Shown here: in pieces, positions 23,042 to 31,084 of the stretch
Layout: each line of letters starts with the position of its first letter
How positions within the stretch are numbered: position 1 is the first letter of the stretch
Assembly: GCA_965372135.1 (NCBI GenBank)
Contig: CBDVBD010000011.1
Coordinates: forward strand, 1 to 38,079
DNA from: CBDVBD01 sp965372135
GTDB taxonomy: Bacteria; Electryoneota; RPQS01; CBDVBD01
Direction of reading: 5' to 3'
Length of the DNA: 38,079 bases
Made by a program: the position numbers and the translations under genes
Notes under the pieces: generated by a model
Database searches by the model: none
Seen by the model: the letters and a program-made list of their open reading frames with translations, nothing else
What the model was told of the DNA's origin: nothing

Positions 23042-24334
23042 ATGCGTTGGAATTTTTCTACAAAAATAGTAGGCATCGCCGTAATTATGCTGCTTCTTAG
23101 CCAAGTTGCATTTGGGCAATTCCACTGGGTAAGACCCCCGGAAAATCCGGTTTTACCAAGTTCACAGTCCGGGTGGGATTCACGGTATGCCTGGGCGCCG
23201 TCTGTGATTTTTAGAGATGGTGTATATCATCTATGGTATTCTGGGTGGTCGGGTTCTGGTGGATCCGACATTGGATATGCCACTTCTTTGGATGGGATAC
23301 ATTGGGATCGCTGTCCCAGTAACCCTGTGATAAATGGTAGTGTTATGCCATGGACCGGAGGGACGGTCCGGGTTCCGGCAGTCACGTTGATTATTGACAG
23401 ATATGTAATGATTTTTGGAACGCACAATGCAGGTGGATGGCAATCACACTCTTACTTTGGCATCGCTGCCTCCGTGGATGGCGTTTCTTGGAATGTATGG
23501 CTTGACCCCATATTGTCTGCGGGACCGGCTGGATCCTGGGATGAAACTTCATTAAGCCAAACTTCTTCAATTGTTGAATGGGGAGGAAGGTATTGGATTT
23601 GGTACAGCGGCTATGGGTCTATGGGGTGGGGAATAGGAGCTGCTTATTCTGATGATTTAATTACCTGGGAAAAATCCGAATCAAATCCGGTGTTTTTACC
23701 CAGTACACCAGGGCAATGGGACGGATATTCGGTTGAATTTCCGGAGGTTTTCACCAAAAATCATCGACTTGAAATGTGGTACGCAGGACAAGTTAGTTTT
23801 GGGAACAGGCTCTGCATTGGTATAGCACATTCTTCCGATGGAATAACTTGGGAGAGATCGGACTGGAATCCGGTGTTCGAGCCATCTCAAGGCAGTGGAT
23901 GGGACAGCTATCGGATAATTTCTCCTGCCCCTATTATTATGGGTGATCAGGTGAAAATGTGGTATTCTGCCGTGGGGCATTCATCACCATGGAATAACTG
24001 GAATATTGGGGTGGTGATCGCTCGAATTGAGCCCGACGAGTATATTGCTCAAAAATCAGAACCATTGCCGACTAGTGCAAACTTGAGAATCCAGGGACCG
24101 AATCCTTTTAATGCTTCAACTGGCTTGGAATTTACTCTCACAAATAATTCTGAGGTAAGTTTAAGGATATACAATAGCTTGGCACAGCTGGTAGATATAT
24201 TGGAATCCGGCATATTACCTGCCGGTAGTTACACCCGGATTTGGGATGCGACCCAATATGCATCAGGCGTCTATTTTGCCGAGTTAACCGTTGGATCACA
24301 TCGCCTGGTTGAACGGTTGATTCTGATCAAATAA
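23042..24334 (+). CDS. Secreted five-bladed beta-propeller (GH43/GH130-like fold) with T9SS-type tail
   Basis: The frame can be opened at a GTG at 23030, but the ATG at 23042 has GAGGTG at better spacing and begins a signal peptide ending AFGQ. About five repeats follow, each with a strand such as YHLWYSG or LEMWYAG, a GYATS.DGI.W or GIAHSSDGITW turn, and NPV. This is the glycosidase-type five-bladed propeller found in GH43, GH32 and GH130 enzymes. The catalytic acids cannot be assigned from sequence alone, so a carbohydrate-binding or glycan-cleaving role is only likely. The tail is a divergent sorting domain: GPNPFNAS instead of YPNPFN, IYNSLAQLV, SGVYFAEL and LILIK. It is downstream of the mini-ORF, sharing its promoter. 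Confidence 0.85.
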   Translation: MRWNFSTKIVGIAVIMLLLSQVAFGQFHWVRPPENPVLPSSQSGWDSRYAWAPSVIFRDGVYHLWYSGWSGSGGSDIGYATSLDGIHWDRCPSNPVINGSVMPWTGGTVRVPAVTLIIDRYVMIFGTHNAGGWQSHSYFGIAASVDGVSWNVWLDPILSAGPAGSWDETSLSQTSSIVEWGGRYWIWYSGYGSMGWGIGAAYSDDLITWEKSESNPVFLPSTPGQWDGYSVEFPEVFTKNHRLEMWYAGQVSFGNRLCIGIAHSSDGITWERSDWNPVFEPSQGSGWDSYRIISPAPIIMGDQVKMWYSAVGHSSPWNNWNIGVVIARIEPDEYIAQKSEPLPTSANLRIQGPNPFNASTGLEFTLTNNSEVSLRIYNSLAQLVDILESGILPAGSYTRIWDATQYASGVYFAELTVGSHRLVERLILIK

Positions 24335-24361
24335 CCAGATAGTCTAACAATATAGTGATAA

Positions 24362-24399
24362 AAAAACCCGCACCGGAAGGTCTGATGCGGGTTTTTATT
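24362..24399. terminator. Bidirectional rho-independent terminator
   Basis: AAAAACCCGCA (24362-24372) pairs with TGCGGGTTTTT (24386-24396) around a 13-nt loop, with an A run before and a T run after. Lying between the convergent propeller gene (ends 24334) and rsmE (ends 24411), it can stop transcription from both sides. Confidence 0.92.
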
Positions 24400-24410
24400 T
24401 CAAGGTTGCT

Positions 24411-25157
24411 TTATCTTAACATCGCATGTATCTGTGATAATGCCGCAATCACTGCGGTATCGCTGCGAAGCCGTCGCTGACCCAAGTTGAAAGGCACCGC
24501 CCCATAAGCATCCAACAGGGTGCACTCTTCCTCGGAAAAACCCCCTTCCGGACCCACTACAATGATTACCGATGTGTTCTTAGTAGTCAGTATTTCACCC
24601 TTTGCAACGATAATTTCCGTTAATCTTCCCCCCTTTATATCCGCATAAAACATAGTAACGTTTGCCGATTGCCCGGATTCCAAAGCAGCTTTCAGATTGG
24701 GGAATTGACTGATGACAGGCAGCACCGACCGCAAGCACTGCTTCATGGCAGCTAAGGAAATCCGGCGCCAGCGATCCAGCCTGTTGTCGGTGATTTTGGC
24801 GACCGAGTGAGTGGTTTGCGTCACCAGGAAACCGGTGACACCCAATTCGGTGCCTTTTTCGATCACCGTGTCCATCCGTTGCCCCTTCAACACCGGCACG
24901 ATCACCTTAATAGGGATAGTTGCCTCTCCCCAGGATTGTTCCTTCTTCTCGATCTGACCTTCAATAACATCCGGAGCCATATTAATCAAAGTAACCCAAT
25001 ACGCCGTCCCACACCCGTCCACCACCATAATCTCATCCCCCGGCTTATGACGCAGCACATTCCGGATATGATGCGCTTCCTGGTCGATTATTTCCACCGT
25101 ACCGTCGGATTGATCGATTCGGTCCGGAGGGGTATAGAAAACTTCGGTGTGTCGCAT
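24411..25157 (-). CDS. rsmE: 16S rRNA (uracil1498-N3)-methyltransferase RsmE
   Basis: The 248 residues are full length for the family. The N-terminal PUA-like part has HHIRNVLRHKPGDEIMVVDG. The SPOUT methyltransferase part has VLKGQRMDTVIEKGTELGV, the IIVVGPEGGFSEEE loop and the SAM-binding knot LGQRRLRSDTAVI. RsmE methylates N3 of U1498 in 16S rRNA within the 30S subunit, using S-adenosylmethionine. It is the last gene of the long - strand run. A perfect AT dyad just upstream (25168-25186) may influence it. Confidence 0.97.
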   Translation of the reverse strand: MRHTEVFYTPPDRIDQSDGTVEIIDQEAHHIRNVLRHKPGDEIMVVDGCGTAYWVTLINMAPDVIEGQIEKKEQSWGEATIPIKVIVPVLKGQRMDTVIEKGTELGVTGFLVTQTTHSVAKITDNRLDRWRRISLAAMKQCLRSVLPVISQFPNLKAALESGQSANVTMFYADIKGGRLTEIIVAKGEILTTKNTSVIIVVGPEGGFSEEECTLLDAYGAVPFNLGQRRLRSDTAVIAALSQIHAMLR

Positions 25158-25167
25158 AAGACTTTTA

Positions 25168-25186
25168 TAGTATTATGATAATACTA
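25168..25186. promoter_or_regulatory. Perfect 19-bp AT-rich dyad (possible operator) before rsmE
   Basis: TAGTATTAT (25168-25176), centre G, ATAATACTA (25178-25186): every base pairs. It fills most of the 31-bp gap between the Omp85 gene and rsmE and ends about 10 nt before the rsmE ATG. A 1-nt loop and only A-T-rich pairs make an RNA hairpin unlikely, so a binding site for a dimeric regulator is the better reading. No promoter can be assigned firmly around it. Confidence 0.45.
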
Positions 25187-25188
25187 AA

Positions 25189-26535
25189 TTAAAATGCTAC
25201 CCGGCTGTGAATGGTTAGCTTGGCGTCCATGAAGTTAGAATCCGGTGACCATCCCGCTTCCAGTCGAAGTATATCCAAATATGGCAGGTGTACATGTAGT
25301 CCTACTCCCCAGCCGGCTTGGAATTTGTCGACGGCAGCTTCTCCCGGTTCGATCCACACTTGTCCCAGTTCCGCAAACAATCCCGCCGACAACCCGTATT
25401 TCAAATTCCGGAAGTATTGTTTCGCGTAGGGCGCTCGCTCCCAGGTGAAATAATGTACTCCAAACAACGGATGTCGCAGTTCCAGAGACCCCAAGAAAAT
25501 CCCTTTGCCTTCCTCCGTGTCCCCCCGCCATCCTCGCACTTTGGTTCCCGATCCCAAGAAGAACCGGCGGTACAACGGTACCTGTCCCCCGGACATCGCC
25601 ACTATACCGCGTTCACACAGGATGAAGTCCATCCATACCTGCCGGTAATGCCTGAGTTCCAAACTGGCGCCCCCAACTCCACTTTTACCATCCAGCATCA
25701 GGTCTTCCATCATCGCACTCCCGGATAAACTAACACGGTGATACCAACCCCGGGTGGGATATTCATATAGGTCGCGCTCGTCATTGACGAATGTGACGCT
25801 TATGGAAATCCAGTCGTCATGGAGTTCATCGGTGCGCATCAGTTCCGGATAATCGGATTGATACCTGGTGACTCCCAAAGTAACCATCAGGCGGGTATCA
25901 AGCCCAAACCGGCGTTGGCAGGTAATCCTGCCGCCGGTGGTCTCTAATTCAGCGTCCAGATCGCGGAATATTTCGTTTTTCACCTCCCTCTTAACACGAA
26001 ATACCTCCACCGACAAGCCCCAGGTTCCCTGCCCATACAACCAGGGATTGGAATACGATAACTGATACCCGCTTTCGTACCCGGTCCATACACTGGTGGA
26101 AATCCGCTCGTTCCGTCCCCGAAAATTCTTCTGGAGGTACTTCAGTCCATAGGTAATCTTAGAAAAATCACCACCTTCCTTCCGCCAAAACGGCATGGCG
26201 AATATGTACCATTCTTCGGTCACCCGCACTAAAATTTCGTTGCGCTGGTCGCGAACCCGGCGCATCACCTCCACCCGGTTGAACAACCCCAAATTTTGGA
26301 TCCGTTTCCGGTTTTCTTCGATTTGTGGCGGTGACATGGTGTCACCAACTTGTACGCTCATTTCCCGGAGGATGATGTAGGGCTTGGTGACCCGAACCCC
26401 TTCGATTACAATGGTATCGATGACGAAAATATATTGCGGTGGCATTGTTCTCAACGTGTCTTCGGCCGCATCGCTCAACGCTGTTCCCGAAAATAACCAC
26501 AGAAATAACATCGTGAGGGTCTGGAGTCTGTTCAT
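25189..26535 (-). CDS. Omp85/BamA-superfamily outer-membrane protein with one POTRA domain
   Basis: A signal peptide (1-24) is followed by a single POTRA-like domain (about 33-113): FVIDTIVIEGVRVTKPYIILREM, then NRKRIQNLGLFNRVEV and EILVRVTEEW. The rest (about 114-448) is a barrel with the Omp85 signature FFLGSGTKVRGWRGDTEEGKG near residue 325-345 and a C-terminal F. Omp85 proteins insert or move proteins or lipids at the outer membrane. BamA has five POTRA domains and TamA three, so this is a minor family member, not the main BamA. It lies 8 bp after the uncharacterised barrel gene, which may be its substrate or partner. Confidence 0.88.
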   Translation of the reverse strand: MNRLQTLTMLFLWLFSGTALSDAAEDTLRTMPPQYIFVIDTIVIEGVRVTKPYIILREMSVQVGDTMSPPQIEENRKRIQNLGLFNRVEVMRRVRDQRNEILVRVTEEWYIFAMPFWRKEGGDFSKITYGLKYLQKNFRGRNERISTSVWTGYESGYQLSYSNPWLYGQGTWGLSVEVFRVKREVKNEIFRDLDAELETTGGRITCQRRFGLDTRLMVTLGVTRYQSDYPELMRTDELHDDWISISVTFVNDERDLYEYPTRGWYHRVSLSGSAMMEDLMLDGKSGVGGASLELRHYRQVWMDFILCERGIVAMSGGQVPLYRRFFLGSGTKVRGWRGDTEEGKGIFLGSLELRHPLFGVHYFTWERAPYAKQYFRNLKYGLSAGLFAELGQVWIEPGEAAVDKFQAGWGVGLHVHLPYLDILRLEAGWSPDSNFMDAKLTIHSRVAF

Positions 26536-26543
26536 CGTAGCCT

Positions 26544-28334
26544 TTAGAAATGCCAGCGTAAATTGATGTCAGCAAATAATAAGGATTGATCACCCCGTTC
26601 CCGGTCCTCCACCCACTGCCACTGACCGGACGCTTGGATTTGCACGGCATGAGAGTACGACCAGTTCCAGATCAACGTGGGTCCGGAAGTGTGGATTTCC
26701 TGGAACAATGACTTGGTGCGTTCCGAAAGCGAGATGGTGTCATACCGCCATCCCAATCTGAGGCTTTCCACCCATCCACCGGACAGTTCCCATCCCAAGG
26801 ATGACCGATACCCGACCGTGATCTGGAAGCGTTGTGCCCGGTATTCCTCGGAAATCTGTTGTATCCACTCCGACCAATCCAATAACCCGCGATCCTCCAA
26901 GTCCAATCGATAAATCATTAAGCAATTGACGTGTCTTATCAAAGGCAAATGGAGGCTGTCCATGGCGGTGTATCTGCGATAAACATCGCTTCTCGGTACG
27001 TCCAGCGGTTCGAAATCGTATTCTCTATAGGTAGCAGTGACCAAAAAACTATTCCTGTTAACCACCCCGGGGAATGGCGTTGACGTCAGTGAAGTTCCCA
27101 AACGGAACACCCGTCGCCAATAATTATATTCGCTCTTTTCCGCATAGATGTACACCAAATGGTCCAAATAAACCGCCAATTCCTGCGAAAATGTCAGGAA
27201 TCGGTTTATCGGTCGGCTGTACACTAATGAAATCCGGGTGGACCATTCGTCCCGGTCATCGAAATTCATGGTATCCGGAGTGTCGAACTGGTTTTTCAAT
27301 ACCGATGCATTGATGGAAAGCCGGTCTTCCGGTGATAAGTGGATGGTTCCTGATGCCCGGAGCGCCTGGTGTCGTCCGTTGATGCGGTCATCATCGAATT
27401 CCTGATTCTGAGCATTCCATTCGTATAGAATTTGTCCGCTGTACGTTTTCCACGAAGTCAACACGGTTGCCTGAAATGCCGTTTCCACTTCCCGGTGATG
27501 GTTTCTGCTGATGCCGGTGCTGATTTGCACCCGGGAATCCCGGACACTGGTGGTGATTCTAAGGTCATGTCCTTTCCCTAACGGATAGCCTAACTGATTC
27601 TGTACTCGGCGCTGGATTTCTTCCCGCTGAGCCACCTCACCCCCTGTCGCCAAGTAATAAGAACGTTTTCGTTCTTGATAATTGGCTTCGAATTCATCGA
27701 AGGTGCCCTGCTCGAAATCGCCACGAATCCGGTAGCCGGCTTGCAAATCCCGGTTCTGCCGATTGCCCAGTTCCTCCACCCCCCACGCAAACGACCCATT
27801 CCCCCATGATGGTGGATCAAGTAACACGCTTGTCGCGACTAAAGAACCTCGATCTCTGTATCCTTGACGGAAATCTTCATGAAAACCGAAAGACGGAAAA
27901 ACTTCCGCCCACGGTACCGGAATCACTGCTACCCCCAGTCCATGCTGTACCCAATGCATCTGATGTTGGAATTCGTCTGAATAAGCATCCGCATGCACCC
28001 AGCCGCGCAGTTCCAGCATTCGATGCAACGGTCGGGTACCCCGAAACATCACATCCTCGTCGAATGTCCATTCCCTGCCGTTGTTGCGGATGTTCCGCTG
28101 CCGGATGTTCACGGTTCTGGTCACTGCGAACCTGCCAAGGTCGGTGCCTTGCATTCGGTATATGCTGCCCCAGTCTATCACATCAATTCCCGATCGGAAG
28201 GACATGATCGATGTATCGGACCGCTGAAAATCCTGGGGAAGAAAAGACGGAGCAAGCGCCGGTGTGGCTTTAACCACCGTTGGTGGTAACAACCCACACA
28301 AAATAATTAGCGCTGTAAAACAAAGCCACCTCAT
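26544..28334 (-). CDS. Uncharacterised outer-membrane beta-barrel protein
   Basis: A 596-residue protein with a signal peptide (1-23, ending VKA). The mature chain is almost entirely alternating polar/hydrophobic strands rich in Trp, Tyr and Arg (AFQATVLTSWKTYSGQILYEW; LRASGTIHLSPEDRLSINASVL; IRQRNIRNNGREW) and ends in INLRWHF, a canonical barrel terminus. A large barrel of some 20 or more strands is likely. No known family is recognised and no plug or receptor motif is visible. The ATG overlaps the DUF502 stop as ATGA, and the Omp85 gene follows 8 bp later, so the three are one unit. Confidence 0.78.
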   Translation of the reverse strand: MRWLCFTALIILCGLLPPTVVKATPALAPSFLPQDFQRSDTSIMSFRSGIDVIDWGSIYRMQGTDLGRFAVTRTVNIRQRNIRNNGREWTFDEDVMFRGTRPLHRMLELRGWVHADAYSDEFQHQMHWVQHGLGVAVIPVPWAEVFPSFGFHEDFRQGYRDRGSLVATSVLLDPPSWGNGSFAWGVEELGNRQNRDLQAGYRIRGDFEQGTFDEFEANYQERKRSYYLATGGEVAQREEIQRRVQNQLGYPLGKGHDLRITTSVRDSRVQISTGISRNHHREVETAFQATVLTSWKTYSGQILYEWNAQNQEFDDDRINGRHQALRASGTIHLSPEDRLSINASVLKNQFDTPDTMNFDDRDEWSTRISLVYSRPINRFLTFSQELAVYLDHLVYIYAEKSEYNYWRRVFRLGTSLTSTPFPGVVNRNSFLVTATYREYDFEPLDVPRSDVYRRYTAMDSLHLPLIRHVNCLMIYRLDLEDRGLLDWSEWIQQISEEYRAQRFQITVGYRSSLGWELSGGWVESLRLGWRYDTISLSERTKSLFQEIHTSGPTLIWNWSYSHAVQIQASGQWQWVEDRERGDQSLLFADINLRWHF

Positions 28335-29032
28335 GGCGTCCCGGAACCTGTCGCATCAATATGTGGTGCCGATTCCGATTCTTGCGTGGCGACGGGAGGT
28401 TGGGATTTTCGAGGAAGGGATTCCGGGATAATAGCCCCGCCGGATATCACCAATTTCAACGCTTCTTCCACCGATAGATCCAGGGGGATAACATCGGATT
28501 TGGGTACGAATAACAAGAATCCGGAGGTTGGATTAGGGGTGGTGGGGAGGAATATACTGATTACGTCAGCAGGCAGTGATTCCTGCACCGGTCCTTGTGT
28601 ATCCTGGGTAAAGAATCCGATTGAATACATGTTTTTACGGGGGTATTCCACCAGGACCGGCTTTTGGAACACTTCCCGTTTGTCGGAAAAGATCGCCTGG
28701 GAGATTTGATTGATTGCTCCATATATCTTGTTCGCCAACGGGATCCTGCCCATGATCTTTTCGGCGGTGGTGATGATTTTCTTGCCCATGAAATTACGGG
28801 TGATCACGCCGGCGATCAGTATCATTATCACCACCGCCACAAATCCCAAACCGGGGATGTTGTGCCTGCGGAAAAACTCCAAATTCACCACATTACCCAG
28901 CACCAGTCTAATCGACTCGTTCAGGATGCCGTCCACTAACAGAAACAGATTCCACAGAAGGATAATGGTCAAAAAGATAGGTAGGAGTACCACCAATCCC
29001 GCGAAAAAATTGGCTTTAAGGGATTTAATCAT
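28331..29032 (-). CDS. DUF502 family inner-membrane protein
   Basis: Two transmembrane helices (about 8-32, FFAGLVVLLPIFLTIILLW, and 58-82, GFVAVVIMILIAGVITRNF) are followed by a soluble domain with KIMGRIPLANKIYGAINQ, VLVEYPRKNMYSIGF and FLPTTPNPTSGFLLFVP. This is the DUF502 pattern throughout. The Pro/Ser-rich C-terminus is variable. The family's role is unknown. It is placed between hflC and two outer-membrane genes, with its ribosome site inside the hairpin at 29044-29088. Confidence 0.92.
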   Translation of the reverse strand: MIKSLKANFFAGLVVLLPIFLTIILLWNLFLLVDGILNESIRLVLGNVVNLEFFRRHNIPGLGFVAVVIMILIAGVITRNFMGKKIITTAEKIMGRIPLANKIYGAINQISQAIFSDKREVFQKPVLVEYPRKNMYSIGFFTQDTQGPVQESLPADVISIFLPTTPNPTSGFLLFVPKSDVIPLDLSVEEALKLVISGGAIIPESLPRKSQPPVATQESESAPHIDATGSGTP

Positions 29033-29043
29033 TATAATCTCTT

Positions 29044-29088
29044 CCCCCCCTGCGACTTGTCCGGCAACTGCCGGATCTGCAGGGGGGG
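29044..29088. repeat. Nested palindrome overlapping the DUF502 ribosome-binding region
   Basis: Outer arms CCCCCCCTGC (29044-29053) and GCAGGGGGGG (29079-29088) are perfect over 10 bp. Inside, CCGGC (29061-29065) pairs with GCCGG (29070-29074). The inner module TCCGGCAACTGCCGGAT differs from that of the repeat at 8017 in only two loop bases. On the - strand the G-rich arm lies 11 nt before the DUF502 ATG. Confidence 0.75.
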
Positions 29089-29138
29089 TATAAAGGGGGT
29101 CTCTTGTTAGTCGGATTCCGAATAAACCTGACTTGATC

Positions 29139-29987
29139 TTATCTCAAATACTTAAAGAATTCCGTTTCCAACGGCAACACCATCGTAGTGCGGGATTTCA
29201 ACGTTTTTTCATAGGCAATCATGGTGCGGTAGAAATCGTAGAACCTTTCATCCTTGCTGTAGGCGCGAGCATAAATTTCGATAGCTCGTGCTTCACCTTC
29301 ACCGCGAATAAACTGCGATTCACGATACGCATTCGCTAAGATGATCGCCTTGTCCTTATCGGTTACCGCTCGGATTTTCAGGGCTTCCTCTTCCCCTTCC
29401 GACCGGTATTGCTTGGCGATTCGGTGGCGCTCAGCTTTCATGCGGTCGTACACACTTTTCTCATTTTGGGGCGGTAAATCAGCCCGCTTAATCCGCACAT
29501 CCACCACTTCGATGCCGTATTCCAACATCTTAATGTTGGATTTTTCCGTCACGATTACCATGATCGTGTCACGATTCGCCGACACGATATCTTCCAGGTC
29601 ATGTTGCCCCAATTCGGCTCGAAGTTCCGAGTAAACAATATCATCCAACCGTGACTGGGCTCCGTTTTCCGTTCGGACTGTCTGGAGGAACTTCAACGGA
29701 TCGACAATCCGCCACTTGGCGTAGTTGTCCAGCTCCAGCTTTTTCTTATCCCTGGTGGTAATGTCTTCCGGAGCCGCATCGTAATCCAGCAACCGCTTGT
29801 CGAATACTGTAATGGACTGAATAGGCCAGGGAATCTTGAAATACAATCCCGGTTGCTGCACCGTCCGGACCGGCTTTCCCATCTGCAGGATGACCACCTG
29901 ATTCTTCTCATCAACCACATAGGTGATCGATAGAATCAGAATCAGCACTACGATAACACCGATAATTTGCCAACCTCGCTTACTCAT
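29139..29987 (-). CDS. hflC: HflC, SPFH/prohibitin-type membrane protease modulator
   Basis: One N-terminal transmembrane helix (about 7-25) is followed by an SPFH/band-7 domain: VVDEKNQVVILQMGKPVRTVQQPGLYFKIPW, DKRLLDYDA, YAKWRIVDP. A long coiled-coil helix follows (YDRMKAERHRIAKQYRSEGEEEA) and a C-terminal segment with DERFYDFYRTMIAYEK, which is specific for HflC. With HflK it forms a large cage that surrounds FtsH in the inner membrane. AGGAGGT lies just before the ATG, and the start overlaps the hflK stop by 8 bp. Confidence 0.95.
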   Translation of the reverse strand: MSKRGWQIIGVIVVLILILSITYVVDEKNQVVILQMGKPVRTVQQPGLYFKIPWPIQSITVFDKRLLDYDAAPEDITTRDKKKLELDNYAKWRIVDPLKFLQTVRTENGAQSRLDDIVYSELRAELGQHDLEDIVSANRDTIMVIVTEKSNIKMLEYGIEVVDVRIKRADLPPQNEKSVYDRMKAERHRIAKQYRSEGEEEALKIRAVTDKDKAIILANAYRESQFIRGEGEARAIEIYARAYSKDERFYDFYRTMIAYEKTLKSRTTMVLPLETEFFKYLR

Positions 29988-30984
29988 GGCTACCTCCTGC
30001 AGACTGTCGCAGGTTCAGCAAATTCAGAATACTTGCTCCCCCGCCTTTCTGCGTTTGAATCACGTACTTATCGATGTGGGGAAGGATTTCTTCCAGGTTT
30101 TCCAACAGCATACGCTTCTTGGTGACGTTGGGTGCTTTCTTGTACTCCCTCAGGACTGCCACGAAATTGGCGCTGTCGCCTTCCGCCATGGCAATCCGCT
30201 CCGCCCGGTATGCTTCCGCTTCCCGCACCATTTTTTCCGCCTGCCCGCGGGTTCTGGGAATCAGGTCGTTCTGGTATCCCTGTGCCTCGTTAATCATCTT
30301 TTCCCGATCCTCCTTCGCCGACGCCACGTCCTTAAACGCCGCATCTACTTCCTGAGGCGGGTTGGCATCCTGTAATTGCACCGCGATCACCTGGATGCCG
30401 CATTCATACAGGTCCAGGATGGTCTGTAATTCAGCCTTGGTATCCTGCATGATTTCCTCTTTGCGGTCGGTCAGAGCATCATCGATGGGACGGCGTCCCA
30501 CCACCTGCCGCAGGGCTGCTTCCCCGGCATTATGGATTGTTTGCGCCAAATTTCGCACCTTAAACAGGTATTTCACCGGATCTTTGATCCGATACTGCAC
30601 CGACACATCCACGTCCACGATGTTTAAATTGCCGGTCAGCATTAAGGACTCGTTCGGTATAGAGCGGTAAGACGCTGGTGGTCCCGGGTCAACGGTACGA
30701 AATCCGATCTCCGCCCGTTTTACCTCCTTGACTTTGGGAATGTCGATGGTCTCGATCGGGTAGGGCAGGTGATAATGCAGCCCGGGATCCACCACCCTGG
30801 ACATTTTCCCAAACTGGCGAACCACACCCTGGGAATCAGGTCCCACGATGTAGATGCCGGTCAAGAACCAGATGATACCGACCACGACTACCAATCCCAG
30901 TATCCCTTTCCCAAAAACCTTGGAAAAATCTGGTATTCGGAAGATTTCGCCGCCGATGTTGATGGTTCGCATTGGAATTTTCAT
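29980..30984 (-). CDS. hflK: HflK, SPFH/prohibitin-type membrane protease modulator
   Basis: A transmembrane helix (about 27-47) is followed by the SPFH domain (YIVGPDSQGVVRQFGKMSRVVDPGLHYHLPYPIE), the strand block NLNIVDVDVSVQYRI and the helical part with LQDANPPQEVDAAFKDVASAKEDREKMINEAQGY, which is typical of HflK. The Gly/Pro-rich N-terminal stretch of E. coli HflK is missing; here only a short basic segment precedes the helix. It acts with HflC on FtsH. No ftsH gene is in the window. GGAG is seen before the ATG. Confidence 0.95.
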   Translation of the reverse strand: MKIPMRTINIGGEIFRIPDFSKVFGKGILGLVVVVGIIWFLTGIYIVGPDSQGVVRQFGKMSRVVDPGLHYHLPYPIETIDIPKVKEVKRAEIGFRTVDPGPPASYRSIPNESLMLTGNLNIVDVDVSVQYRIKDPVKYLFKVRNLAQTIHNAGEAALRQVVGRRPIDDALTDRKEEIMQDTKAELQTILDLYECGIQVIAVQLQDANPPQEVDAAFKDVASAKEDREKMINEAQGYQNDLIPRTRGQAEKMVREAEAYRAERIAMAEGDSANFVAVLREYKKAPNVTKKRMLLENLEEILPHIDKYVIQTQKGGGASILNLLNLRQSAGGSHE

Positions 30985-31039
30985 TAGATCTCCATGTTAT
31001 GTGTAGATAATGTACTTTCTCAATGATGAGGATTTGTTC

Positions 31040-31072
31040 CCGCCAGGTTTCAAGTGAAACGTAACCTGGCGG
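31040..31072. repeat. Nested inverted repeat in the permease-hflK gap
   Basis: CCGCCAGGTT (31040-31049) pairs with AACCTGGCGG (31063-31072); inside, GTTTCA (31047-31052) can instead pair with TGAAAC, so two folds compete. It begins 13 nt after the permease stop on the - strand. No T run follows, so it may be an mRNA-end structure or a weak terminator before hflK. A poor TTGAGA-type promoter may lie between it and hflK. Confidence 0.5.
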
Positions 31073-31084
31073 ATTGTTTCTATT

